From NCBI GenBank assembly GCA_018350325.1, contig JAEVLN010000005.1:3875535-3939534 (forward strand): 64,000 nucleotides of DNA, in the 5' to 3' direction. The notes beneath the pieces were generated by a model, which was not told the origin of the DNA, made no database searches, and saw nothing but the letters and a program-made list of their open reading frames with translations. The position numbers and the translations under genes are program-made. Positions 1 through 10,700 of this stretch are shown here, in pieces (the first letter of the stretch is position 1; every line of letters starts with the position of its first letter). Source of the DNA: Globodera rostochiensis (Eukaryota; Nematoda; Chromadorea; Rhabditida; Heteroderidae).

Positions 1-1008
1 CTGATCGCCTTCGAACCTCTGACTTTCGTTCTTGATTAATGAAGACATTCTTGCCAAATGCTTTCGCTGTAGTCCGTCTTGCTACGGTCCAAGAATTTCA
101 CCTCTCACGTAGCAATACGAATGGCCCCGTTTGTCTCTGTTAACCATTATCTCGGTCAGCAAAACCAATAAAATCGGACCGAAATCCTCTTCTATTATTC
201 CATGCACGAACATTCAAGCGAAACGCCTGTTTGAAGCACTCTGATTTGTTCAAAGTAAACTCGCCAGCCCACCGACGCCGACCGGTGAAGGCCAACGCCG
301 GGGAAAGACCGGCAGAAAAGCCAACCGAACCAGTGCACACCCAGTGGGTGGACCGGCCGGCTAGCACAGATCCAACTACGAGCTTTTTAACCGCAGCAAT
401 AATTCTATGCATTTTGAGAGCTGGAATTACCGCGGCTGCTGGCACCAGACTTGCCCTCTCATAGATACTCGTTAAAGGGTTTAAATTGTACCCATTCCGA
501 TGACCGGCCTCATAAGAGATCGGTCTCGTTATTTCTCGTCACTACCTCCTCATGTTGAGAGTGGGTAATTTGCGCGCCTGCTGCCATCCTTAGACGTAGT
601 GGCCATTTCTCAGGCCCCTTCTCCGGAGTCGAACCCTTATCCTCCGTTACCCGTCATCACCATGGTAGTCAGGTACACTACCATCGAAAGTTGATAAGGC
701 AGACACTTGAAAGACACGTCGCCGGTACAAGACCGTGCGATCAGCTTAGTTGTTCTGAGTCAACACTGGACGCCCGAAGGCGCTTGGTTTTGTGGCGAAC
801 AAATGCGCTCCGCTCTGGGGAGATTGGAGCTTTGGTGCATGTATTAGCTCTAGAATTACCACAGTTATCCAAGTAAGAAGTCAAGGTCAAGTAAATTATA
901 GCTGGTGTAATGAGCCGTACGCAGTTTCCCTGTCTGGCAGGTTACACTTATACATGCATGGCTTAATCTTTGAAATGAACACATCAGTTCAGGCAGGATC
1001 AACCAGAT
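1..1008 (-). rRNA. 18S small-subunit rRNA, 5' part
   Basis: The reverse complement from about 1008 down begins with the universal eukaryotic 18S start (CTGGTTGATCCTGCC) and continues through other conserved segments, including the GCCGCGGTAATTCCAGC region near 430-445. About the first 1000 nt of the gene are present. The 3' part lies beyond the left window edge. Short open frames here on both strands are artefacts of rRNA sequence. No ITS or 28S is visible, so I cannot tell whether this is the edge of the rDNA array or an isolated copy. Confidence 0.95.
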
Positions 1009-1818
1009 AGCTGCTAGCGAGCGATGCCAACCGCCGCTATTACAGCCGTCTTGCGACGACGGAAAGTTTTAGTGCTCGGGTCCACTCATTTTGTATAATG
1101 GATTTTTTGAGAATTGCTTTAAATTTAGAATGTTTTATTATTTTTTACAATATTTTATGCGTCTTAAATAATAGTTACACCGGAAAAACATTTTGACGGT
1201 TGAATCCAGGCCGGATGTATGTCCGGAAGTTAAACCTCTTTTTTTTTGTATTGTTAATCGATCGTTTTTTTAGTCTAGGCCGGATGTTTGCATTAAATTG
1301 ACAATATTTTTTATTTTGCATTGTTAACCGATCGTTGTTATAAATTTATGACAGAATAAATTACTACCAGACTGATTTTAGAAATATCATTAACATTTTA
1401 TATCCTTTTTAAATTCTATATTTTTTTATTGTTTAACTCCTGATTTCTGTTTTTTTTTCATCTTCATTTTTTCGAATAAGTTTTTGAGCACTTTTTGTTT
1501 AATCGTTTCGTCCTTGGGTTTGTGTCCAATCGCTACATTTGTAGTAACGCAATTCGTCCTTCAATTTACGCAACATTTTGTGTAAATTGCAAATACTCTT
1601 TCTATGTCTCCGTTTTTAGTTGTTTAACGTAAAATTACTCCAAGAACATTTTTGCGATCGTTCGTATGGTAAAAAAACTGCGCCCCGGTTGCATCTTGCT
1701 TTGCTTTTTTTTATTTGTAAAAAAAACTTCTAACGTTACAATACATTTTTGCAATATAAAGGAGGTGTATACGTGGCTAAAATCAGCCCTTATTGCCCAT
1801 TTTTTCTGGTGTGTCTAA
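1009..1818. other. rDNA 5' flank (ETS/IGS-like), no gene seen
   Basis: The first 80 bases upstream of the 18S start are GC-balanced and look like external transcribed spacer. After that the stretch is AT-rich with long T runs. Two short direct repeats are visible: AGGCCGGATGT near 1208 and 1277, and GTTAA(T/C)CGATCGTT near 1253 and 1324. No coding signal is seen. Confidence 0.5.
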
Positions 1819-2432
1819 ATGGCCGACGATTTATTTGTGAAACGGGCTGAAACGTTTATTGTCGAACACGAGGGTTTTTATTATGGTGTGTTATTTAATG
1901 TTTGTAGGATATAGTTTTTAATGTTTTTTTTGTTCAGAACCGAAAACGTTTGTCCGCCACAAAGAAGAGTCATATTTTGAAACCAGTCTGCTGCGTAATA
2001 ACGGGTATAAAAAATAAATTTTTTTTTGTCTCAAAATTTTAATTTTAAGCAGCATTTGCGTTGGTTTCGTTCCAAGGAATGAAAATTCCGGTGTGGTAGG
2101 GTGGACGACGTCCTCGTATGGGGTTGAAGGAAGTGGCGAGCTTCTCCGCGAGGGAGAGTTGGTACTGAAGATTCCGCCGTTTTCGGCGGGGGACACGATC
2201 GCCTGTTCTTGGGACAAAAAGAGTGGGCTTGTGAACTTCTTTCTGAACCGCGAAAGACTGGGTTTTTTTCGCGATAATATTTTTTTTTTGATAAACTTTT
2301 AAAGGAGAACAGCTTGTGGCGCCTGTTGATGCGCGAATGTTCCCAGCGGTAAGCCTTCTGTCACCGGGAGATCGTGTCGAGATTCGTTTCGACCCTCATT
2401 TACGTAATTTATCGGGGGGATTTTGGGGATAA
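1819..2432 (+). CDS. SPRY-domain protein, four-exon model
   Basis: Predicted exons are 1819-1873, 1938-2004, 2050-2261 and 2305-2432 (153 aa). All three introns have GT/AG ends and keep frame; the last is a 43-bp T-rich intron. The product is almost entirely a SPRY/B30.2 fold: the YFET strand, then ICVGF, GVVGW, SYGVEGSGE, GDTIACSWD and VNFFLNRERLG, and finally the FPAVSLLSPGD end. No signal peptide is visible. SPRY domains are protein-interaction modules. Cyst nematodes have large SPRY families, some secreted (SPRYSECs, RanBP-like), and this copy resembles the non-secreted RanBPM type. The first exon and start codon are the weakest part of the model; an unseen upstream exon is possible. It lies 0.8 kb from the 18S gene. 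Confidence 0.75.
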
Positions 2433-3030
2433 TTTGTTTTGTGTTTTTTTTATATTTGTTGATAAATGTTATTGTTGCTTTGGAAATTACACTGGTGTTT
2501 TTTTCCAACAAATTTGTCGCTTTAAAAACGTCTCGAATGATTTTGGCTAAATAAACATTTTTTTATATGGCGCAATGTTATTAACGGCCTTCTCCATAAT
2601 ATATATGATATTTTTGTAAAATTTTTAAATCTTCTATTGGTTTAATGTTTATAATGATTATTTTACGTGGTTATTAAAAAACGATATTGCTTGTAAAATA
2701 GGTCGTTTTAAAAAACAGTTTCGTATTTTGTCTTACAATAATAATTTCAAAAATCTGCCGCATATTTTCATTTAATATTTTTTACATGAAATCAAATGCG
2801 CGCCCCCTCTTCTTCCTTTCCGGCGCGCAAATCCCTCACGCGTGGTTGTACCTTCCCCCGCGCACGTGTGTGCGACCGACCCCCGCGCACGTGTGTGCGG
2901 CCGACCTCCCCCTGTGCGAATGTGAAGGGAAGGGAAAAAGGGTGGGGGCTGGGACTCACTTGTCCCCGCTTCCTGGTGTAAATTTTACACCCAAAAATTG
3001 GGCCTGATACTCCTCACATACCAAATTTAA
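2433..3030. other. AT-rich spacer with GC-rich direct repeat
   Basis: The spacer is AT-rich to about 2790, then turns GC-rich. A 21-22 bp unit, CCCGCGCACGTGTGTGCG plus CCGACC, occurs twice in tandem (2858-2905). A short open frame at 2786-3007 crosses this repeat but has no recognisable product. Confidence 0.4.
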
Positions 3031-4370
3031 TTAGTGCGGCACACACCTGTAGTGTTTGTTGTGAGGATTACAATAGAGAATGTGATATTTGTGTTCCGGG
3101 TCCGAGGCTTATTACGTGGGCGGCATTAGAGGGAATTGACCCCCTGAGCGAATTTATTGAATGGATTTTGGGCTTTAAGGGGGTTGACACCGTTGCATTT
3201 GCGCATTATGGAGGTAAAAATGTTTTTTAAAATAAAATCAAAATCGTCTTAAGGGCGTTACGATTCGCATTTTGTGCTTACGGGTTTGGCTGAAAAGGGA
3301 TACGCGCCGGAGGTCTCGATGGCCGACTTGAAGATATACCAAATTCAGACGGGGAAGCTGTATATTCGTGACTTTGGTTTTGTGTTTTTAGGCTGTTAAG
3401 GCCTGCCTGGATGCTAAGTCAAAACAAACTTGCCGACCTTCCCAAAACACTGTTAAAATCCCCGCAAAACTTTACTTTCCACACAAATACAACAAAAACA
3501 AAAACTTCGGGATTAGACTGCCACAACTCCCTCCCTTTGATGATTATGGCCCCGGAACTATGTCAGAATTTTTAGGCGAACAACTTAAAATTTACTGCGA
3601 AAACGATGTAAAAATACTTATGGCGGCGATTCTAAAATTTAGAAGATGGGTATTACAAAGGATGAGCAGACACCGCAAGGATACGATATATTGAAGCATA
3701 ATATGACGATAGCGAGCGATGTTATGAGTGTTTTTAGAGCCAAGTTTCTAAAGGCAAGGCACATCCCAATAATCCCCGAGGGGGGGTTTGAGAAGGCAGG
3801 AAATCAGAGTAAAATCGCTGTGAAGTATTTTGAGTGGCTGTCTTATAGAGATAGTGTGAAAGTCCGACATGCCGGAAATGGTGGATAGGTTGAATTTGGC
3901 GGAATGAAAGTAGACTGTGTAATTTGCGCACAGAAGAAAATTATCGAATTTCAAGGCTGTGTATTTCACGGATGCCCCAGATGTTATCGGCCTTGGACGA
4001 AAGGCCCGGACGGGAAAACAATGGAAGAAAAGCTTATAAAGACTGAGATGAAAATCGAAAGTTTGAGAGACCTTTGCAAAAATTTTAGTGTCGAGGAAGT
4101 TTGGGTAAGTATGCGCATCTTCTCAGAATGTTTTATGTCTGGGTAAGAAATTCAAAATTATAAACCCTTAAATTTTAGGAATGCGACGTTAAGGCAGAAT
4201 TGAAGAAGAATGAGGAAATGAAGACTTTTTTTGACAATGTTTTGGATAAAGGGCCAATTAACCCACGGGATGCATATTCGGGGGGCCGGACAATGCCTTT
4301 TTGTTTGTATGCTGAGGCGTCGGAAAATGTGGAAATTACCATGTTCGATATTTTAGCATATATAATAGTA
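3031..4370 (+). pseudogene. Polinton/virus-type family-B DNA polymerase, N-terminal half, broken
   Basis: Segments match protein-primed family-B polymerases (DNA_pol_B_2 type) in the right order. They are a Cys-rich start with a GPR motif, an Exo II region reading AHYGGRYDSHF, the FPHKYN segment, the Exo III region YCENDVKIL, TIASDVMSVFRAKFL, the FQGCVFHGCPRCY motif, and INPRDAYSGGRT just before polymerase motif A. Introns are plausible at 3212-3254 and after 4104. At least two frameshifts (near 3450 and 3645) and a stop near 3886 break it, and similarity stops near motif A, so the polymerase domain is missing. In Exo II the usual Asn of AHN is Tyr, which should hurt exonuclease function. It is most likely a dead Polinton/Maverick or virus-derived fragment. 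Confidence 0.8.
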
Positions 4371-4842
4371 TGTAACGTATTCCAGTTTTTCGAGTTTCCG
4401 GACATTTTGAGTCCGGAATTCCGGACTTTTTGGCCAAAAAAATCCGCACATTTCCGGAAATTTTTACAAAAATTGGTGGATTGTTTGGAGCAGTTATCCA
4501 AACACTAGGCAGCTGCGTTGATTTGTTTTCAAAATGTCTCCATTAATCTCAGCTTTAGTACCTATGTTATTTTCATGTATTTTTTAATTTTAATAATTTC
4601 TTCATATTTTTCTAAAGTTTGATATCTCACAAAAAGAGATCGACGATACATAAGTAGTTGTTTTATTTTCGACCTTCGGCGCCGTATTTTTGACTATTGG
4701 AATCGCGACCCTGATCGGAATAAGCTTCGCGATCAACAACAATGTGTTCAAGTGGTGGACTTTTTTTATTTGGATTTTTAAATTTTTGTGCTTTATTTTT
4801 GAAATTTTTTAGTTAGTTAAGTGGAAAGAATTAAGTGAGCAT
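4371..4842 (+). other. Spacer with TCCGGAATTCCGG repeats and a possible transmembrane exon
   Basis: Near 4395-4465 the motif CCGG-AATT-CCGG recurs, a signature also seen in other relics here (about 23060, 54530, 57810). Between about 4655 and 4763 one frame encodes a hydrophobic run (STFGAVFLTIGIATLIGIS) followed by FKWW. It looks like a membrane-spanning exon, but I could not link it to flanking exons. A coding role is unproven. Confidence 0.25.
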
Positions 4843-5007
4843 TAGAGACCGGACAGGATTTTCCAGGACTCCTGATCCGGAATCCTGGTATTTTCGTCGA
4901 AGCAACAGGATCAGGATATCCTGAAAACAGGATTTTTAATCCTGGTAAATCCTGATCCTGGCCATTTTCAAACCCTGATCCCGACTTTTTCAAAATCCCG
5001 GTCTCTA
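4843..5007. mobile_element. 165-bp MITE, hAT-like ends
   Basis: The element begins TAGAGACCGG and ends CCGGTCTCTA, giving 10-bp perfect terminal inverted repeats. It is flanked by GTGAGCAT (4835-4842) and GTAAGCAT (5008-5015), an 8-bp target duplication with one mismatch. The interior is built of CAGGAT/ATCCTG repeats. It has no coding capacity. A degenerate relative seems present near 59040-59224. Confidence 0.7.
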
Positions 5008-5549
5008 GTAAGCATGCTTAATATTACACAAAGGGATTGCGCAAATGATGATTTTAACCGTTCAGTTGTAACTTCCCTAAAATTCAGATCTAAGTTACCA
5101 GCCGAAATTTTATGTTCTCGAGGCACGAGGAGCTATTGAGCACGTCATACTGCAGAATTTGGCCGGGGTTTTCGTCCCCGACTTTTTGAAATTTTCGGGG
5201 TTTGCTGATAAAACCCGATTCCCGACTGGTTTTTGTCCCCGACCCTTCACGACCCCGAGGGGTCGGGGAGCAACCCTATGAGATTAAAGCAGAACCAGAA
5301 ATCGAATTCTGGTCGCCGATGGAACAAAATTTTGGATTTGTTGTTAGACTGTTCGATGCTGTCGTTTACATCTGATGATCTCATATATGTTGTTATTTAA
5401 ATAAGAAAACATCGCATTTATTGATTTTCGGAGAGACTCCAAAAGATGTTTATGTTTTATATTTGCATATTTATTGGGCTAAGAAATCACAATTTTAGTT
5501 ATTTATTTTATTAACAACAAATTATATAAATCCCAACTTTTATCATAAA
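5008..5549. other. Spacer upstream of GEGWW copy 1
   Basis: A GC-rich relic at about 5160-5276 (CCCCGAC/GTCGGGG repeats ending in CAACCCTA) resembles a decayed nonautonomous transposon. The remainder is AT-rich. The TGTGGGCTGTCATTTATT core found upstream of most family members is not present here. Confidence 0.4.
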
Positions 5550-6631
5550 ATGAATGAGTTTTGGATTTTAATTTTGGTGGCATTCTTTGTAACAAATTCA
5601 CTCGACAAAGCCGAATCCGTACAATTATTTGATCAAATATTTGGAGAAGGCTGGTGGGACAATGCCAAAGCCGACGAATGGGATAAATTAACGCTTGAAC
5701 AAAATTTCCATGAACAAATCGACCGGCAGGACACCCAACTTGGACAAATTGAACCCAATTCAAGTGATCAGATTGGACAAATTGAACCCAATTCAAGTGA
5801 TCAGATTGGACAAATTGAACACAATTCAACTGATCAGCTTGGACAAATTGAACACAATTCAACTGATCAGAATCCTCCTCTCCCAGAGTCTGATCACTCT
5901 GATAATGCCGAAATAATAGAAAATATTACTTCAAACGAAATACGTAAAATTATCGACAAATTCCACGCAATGAAAGACGAATTTAAGCAAAAAGGAAAAT
6001 ATTCAACAAAAGAATGGATTCAAATTGAGCAGAAAATTGCTAAACATTTGAAAGTCAATCGCTCAAAAATATATGAATGGAAAAAAGAATTTGGCCTAAG
6101 TCAAAAAATGTATAACTTTGAGAAGAAAAAAGAAGAACGTAAACATTTAATAGAAAAATTTGATCAAATGAAAGCCGAGTTAACGCGGGCCGGATTCAAA
6201 AACTCTTATAAGCAAGAAATTGATGAAACTGTCGCAAAAGAATTGGGCCTCAATTTTGGAACAATTTACAGGTGGAAAAGTGAACTTGGCCAAACCAGTG
6301 AGTATGAGACCAATTTTTTAAATTTATTTTAAAAATTCTTTTAGCACAACATAAACACTCCCACAGCGAACAAAAGGAATTGATGAATGTTTATTATAAA
6401 ATTAAGGACAAAAATCCCAAAATTAGTAATGAAAACATTGCCAAAATTTTGAAAATTGGAACAACCACTTTGAATAGATGGAAAAAGCAATTTAAACGAG
6501 AGCAATTTCATCCAAATTCTGTCGATGGACATTCTGTGGAAGAGAATGTCGCTCAAATAAATGTTCAGGAAAATGAAAACTCGAATTCGGAGATGCCCGA
6601 TCTTTTCAAAAAGACCATTTTTCCAAACTAA
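5550..6631 (+). CDS. GEGWW family copy 1: secreted triple-HTH protein (reference copy)
   Basis: Exons are 5550-6297 and 6345-6631 (344 aa, 47-bp intron). Residues 1-22 form a signal peptide with a hydrophobic core (FWILILVAFF). GEGWW lies at 32-36, followed by an acidic/aromatic block and the invariant QIDRQ. The linker has four GQIE-NS-DQ repeats. Modules of about 50 residues follow at roughly 130-188, 195-250 and 258-305. Each has a charged first helix and an HTH-like end of the form IAKxLKVxRxKIYxWKKE. The three modules resemble each other, so they are internal duplications. HTH ends of this type occur in homeodomain-like and transposase DNA-binding domains. No catalytic residues are seen. 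I do not recognise the family. Secretion and nucleic-acid binding are inferred. The start is the Met directly before the hydrophobic core, conserved in all copies. Confidence 0.85.
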
Positions 6632-7625
6632 AGTGCTCATTTCAATAATCTATATTTAAATGTTTTCTACCTTCAAAATTTTGGCGTGATGTTAACAAAA
6701 ACTGAAAATAATATATGAAATCTTCATACACATATGATTCGGGGTGCAGTTTAATTGCAATAATTTTTTTTGCATTTTAATTTATGTGAGTAAATTTCCG
6801 GAACTCTAATAATGCTTCGAAATGATTATGTTTTAATATCGTAATAGTTTAAAGGCTTTAGTTTAGAAAATTATGACTTTTTGAGGGTAATGGGTTAATT
6901 TAAAAACTTTGAAAATAAAGTCTTGATCTTGACTCGAGAAAAGTCAATGGTTTTTTGGGTCTCTGCCTCTGTATCGAGTCTCGAAGTCAAGTCTCGGGCT
7001 CGAGTCTCGAAGTCAAGTCTCGGGCTCGGTCTCGAAGTCGAGTCTCGGGCTCAAGTCTCGAAGTCAAGTCTCGGGCTCGGAACTCGAAGTCAAGTTCGGG
7101 CTCGACCAAGAGGTTTGTACGGTGTGAGGAGGGTCGCTCAAAGGCATTCTATTCCTTTCCACTAAAACTTCCCAACCGGTGCCATTTGAACCTCTTCGAT
7201 TATCCTTTACCCAATCTATGCCCGTTATAAGCTGTTTTTACGCCCTCCGGGCTCATTTAATTTTTTACTTTTATCCTGTCGACCCGAGCAATAAAGGCTA
7301 ATGCAAATTGGATGCCTGATTGGAGTTTGGAGAGGGGACTTTTTGGGGTCCAGGTCCCGGCTTTCCTCTAAAACTCTTTTAACTCGCCCCTCTAAAGTAT
7401 ACCTAAGCCATGACCATGACTGTGTATGAATAAGGAACTGTCACGTAAATAACAAAAATGTTTTATGATAATTGTCGCGACTCAAACCAAAATGGATTGC
7501 CCCGGTGGGCAAATTTGTTTTAGCCGGAAAAGGGTTCCCTGGGGGCAGGGAGGATGTTGAACCAACTGGGAATTGTACCGTTTCATTTCTTTATTTCGTC
7601 AATGTTCCAGGGGAAATTGTATCGG
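6632..7625. other. Spacer with TCTCGGGCTCGAGTCTCGAAG minisatellite
   Basis: At about 6965-7100 an irregular 18-30 bp minisatellite alternates AGTCTCGAAGTCA and AGTCTCGGGCTC for about six units. Related sequence recurs near 20345, 34715, 51155 and 58260, so the motif is dispersed. A short frame near 7105-7150 (RFVRCEEGRSKA) resembles the sequence at 21980 and could be a decayed transposase HTH. No gene is supported. Confidence 0.4.
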
Positions 7626-8237
7626 TTAAAGCACTGGGAGTGATGTGAACGGTGTGGATAGGAAAACGGCGGAGGGATCAAAAAGGTTGGAGAATGGTTG
7701 ACATAGGGAAAATGGAGCAGTGTCAGCCGGCCCGAACTGAACTGGCCGGGGAGTAAAGAGTGTTGGCTTAAATAGCCAATGATTTCTCGTTAATACTAGA
7801 TTAAGAATTGTGGAAACGTCGGGAATCGTTGACGTGGGAAAGGCCGGGGGGGCGTGGGAAATGGATTTCGAGATCTGCGACATAATTAAAGAAATTTAAA
7901 TTTTAGTTACACTATAAACAAATAATTCAGGGAAACCAAGTACCTAATACTTTGAACTCATTTTTTGTTGGCCATTTTGCGACCAAATATGAAAGCTCAT
8001 AAAAACCCTTTAATTTGCAACTTTCTTCACTGTAATTCACTAAATTAAAAAAATTCAAATCTCTGCTTTAAACTCGGAGAAAAAAAAGAATTTTAACGCT
8101 AAAGAATCCATTTTTGGAAATACCGTATGGTTTTTTTATCAACTGATTGCCAAATATGAAAGAATAGGAACACGTAAAAGGCGTTACTAAGTTAGGTAAT
8201 TTCATCAAAGTATTTTTTCAAATGATTGGTCATTCAT
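7626..8237. other. Spacer, no gene supported
   Basis: An 85-codon frame on the minus strand (7626-7883) has no recognisable domain, no splice context and no repeat copy. I do not call it. The rest is AT-rich. Confidence 0.3.
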
Positions 8238-9188
8238 TCAAATACTCCCTAATTTCGAGTTCACAATTTCCTGAACATTTGAACCAGCGGCATTCTCTTC
8301 CACAGATAGTCCATCGACAACATTTGGATGCAGCTTTTTCCATCTACGCAAAGTGCTGACATCAATTTTCAACCTTTTGGCAATGTTCGCGTCACTAATT
8401 TTTGGCATTTTGTCATTAATTTGATAATAACGTTTCAACAATTCTTTTTGTTCGTTGTGGGAGTATTTATTGTGGTTTGGTGCTGTAAAAGATTTTAATT
8501 AATATAAATAAATAAATAAAAAATTGTGCTCAAAATACTCACTGGTTTGGCCAAGTTTTCGTTTCCAATCGTAAATTGTTCTATAAGTTATGCCCAATTC
8601 TTTTGCGACAGTTTCATCAATTTGGTGATGATAAGCGTTTTTGAATCCGTCCCGCTTTAACTCGGCTTTCATTTGATCAAATTTCTCCACTAGATTTTTT
8701 CGCTCATTTTTTTCATAGGGCACTTTTTGAGTTAGGCCACATTTTTGTTTTAGTTCTTTTATTTTGCGCTTGGCTTTTAAATGATTAGCAATTTTTTCCT
8801 CAATTTGAGTTCTTTTTTTTGTTGAATATTTTCTTTTTTGCTTACATTCGTATTTCATTTTGGGTTCAATTTGTCCAGATTGATCAGACTCTGCGAGAGG
8901 AGGATTCTGATCAATTGAATTGGGTTCAATTTGTCCAGAGTGATCAGACTCTGCGAGAGGAGGATTCTGATCAGTTGAATTGGGTTCAATTTGTCCAATT
9001 TGGGTGTTCTGCCGGTCGATTTCGTAATGGAAATTTTGTTCAAGCGTTAATTTATCCCATTCGTCGGCTTTGTCTTTGTCCCACCAGCCTTCTCCGAATA
9101 TTTCATCAAATAATTGTACGGTTTCAGCTTTTTCGAGTGAATTTGTTGCGAAGAATGACACCAAAATTAAAATCCAAAATTCTTGCAT
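8238..9188 (-). CDS. GEGWW family copy 2, degraded first module
   Basis: Exons (minus) are 9188-8543 and 8482-8238 (296 aa, 60-bp intron). The signal peptide and GEGWWDKDKADEWDKL block are intact. The linker has three GQIEPNS units, but the third runs directly into the middle of module 1 (GQIEPKMKYECKQKRKYS), so the start of that module was lost by an in-frame deletion. Its HTH end is also diverged (KAKRKIKELKQKCGL lacks the Trp). Module 2 (ELGITYRTIYDWKRKLG) and module 3 (RLKIDVSTLRRWKKLH) look sound. Module 3 lacks the RQQ extension. No conserved upstream block is visible within 300 bp. It may still make protein. Confidence 0.8.
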
Positions 9189-9790
9189 TTATTTGGAAAA
9201 CAATCTCTAAATTTAAGGAGCTTTATTCCAATTAATTTAATAACTTGCATAAAAGTCGACATAAAATTGTTAATATTTTGTAATAAAGAATTTTCTCAAA
9301 ATTATATTACAATTTAAAAAATATTAAATATTCTCCAAAATTTTAGAGGTCAAATTTTTGTTTTTTGAAAAACGGAACGGTTCGACTCGATCGTGGGCAA
9401 CAAAATGGATTTAACGCAGTTTGCAGTAAGTTTCTGATATGCCGAAAAATTTTGAATTTTCGATGGCAATTTGTTAGAAAATTTTCAGCCAATTTTTAAA
9501 AAAATATGGAAATTTTGAGGCTTTTAAGAATGTGAGGGGCCTAACGGCGCCGGGAAGTTTTTTTATTTTAACGGAGGTCGGGTTTGCGGGGTTATAAGTG
9601 TCGGGAAATTGCCTAAATTTGAGGGGTCGGGGTTTCAACCCTAATTAAAAGTAACCAGTGACCTGTGAGCACTGTTATTAGTTAATTAGTTTTTTTGGTA
9701 CTGAAATGGCCAAGTCGATTTGAACAATGAGTCCAGCGCGCTCCGCGCGGCTTTTTTCCCTCTTGGCATTTTCTATTTTGGGCAGTCCTT
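9189..9790. other. Spacer, AT-rich with GTCGGG relic
   Basis: Nothing coding is seen. At about 9550-9645 a GC-rich relic (GGCGCCGGGAAG, GGGGTCGGGG, ending CAACCCTAATT) resembles the decayed elements at 5160 and 19095. Confidence 0.3.
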
Positions 9791-10700
9791 TTGAATTTTA
9801 GTTTTTTTTACTTTTATTCTATTTTCCCCTTCCTTCCTCCCTTCCTTCCTTTCCTCTTTTCTTTTCCTCTATTCCTTTCCCTTTCCTTTCTTCCCTTTCG
9901 TTCTCTCTTCTTTTCTTACCTTCCTTTCTTCCCTTCCGTTTCCCTCTTCTGTTCTCCCTCGCCTCCTGCCCTTCCACCTTCAATTTTTTTAATCTTTCTT
10001 TCCCCTTTCCTTTCTTCCCTTTCATTCTCTCTACGATTCTAAACGATCTGCAAAAACGCACTTTGTAAAAATTACATAAAAAAGGTTCTTTCCATTCCTT
10101 TCTTCCCTTCCGTTCCCTCTTCGGTTCTTCCCCCTCACCCCCCCCCCCTCACCCTCTCTGCACCATTCCTTTCTTCCCTTCCGTTCACCTCTTTCTTTCC
10201 TCTCATAGCTTCTTTTGCTTCTTCCCGTTCTTCCCCCTCACCCTCCCCCACCCTCTCTACACCATTTTTTTCTTCCCTTCCGTTCACCTCTTCCTTTCCT
10301 CTCCTAGCTTCTTTTGCTTCTTCCCGTTCTTCCCCCGCACCCCTCCCCCACCCTCTCTGCACCATTTTTTCTTCCCTTCCGTTCACCTCTTCCTTTCCTC
10401 TCCTAGCTTCTTTTGCTTCTTCCCGTTCTTCCCCCGCACCCCTCCCTTTCTCTCTTTCTCCCTTCCGTTGCTTTCGTCTCTTTCTTGTCACCTTCCGTTC
10501 CTCTCTTCCCTTCCGTTCACCTCTTCTTTTTTCTCTCTAACCTCTTTTTCTCCCTCACGTTTTCCCCCGCACCGCCCCTCCCTTTCTCTCTTTATTCCTT
10601 TTCTTCCGTTGACTTCTTCCCTTCCGTTCATCTCTTCCTTTCTTCCCATAGTTCATCTCCCCCCCCCTCGCCCTTCCTTTACCCCCCCCCCCACATCCGT
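9791..10700. repeat. Pyrimidine-rich (CT) low-complexity tract with about 100-bp tandem units
   Basis: The plus strand is nearly all C and T. From 10165 to 10440 a unit of about 100 bp containing CTTCCCTTCCGTTCACCTCTT repeats three times (about 10170, 10270, 10368), with degenerate copies on both sides. Long frames on either strand here are Ser/Phe/Pro or Lys/Glu/Arg/Gly homopolymer-like and I do not call them. Confidence 0.85.

Noticed and set aside
140..1010. Open frames over the rRNA gene
   Set aside because: They lie within conserved 18S sequence.
5905..5915. ATGCCA matches taken as dorsal-gland promoter boxes
   Set aside because: The matches I saw around the family lie in coding sequence (the GATAATGCCAAAAA segment), not upstream; the upstream block has ATGCCC.
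8819..9235. Recurring antisense frames with NWVQFVQ-type repeats opposite GEGWW genes
   Set aside because: They are complements of the linker repeat and signal peptide; no independent start, intron or promoter logic, and they break in many copies.
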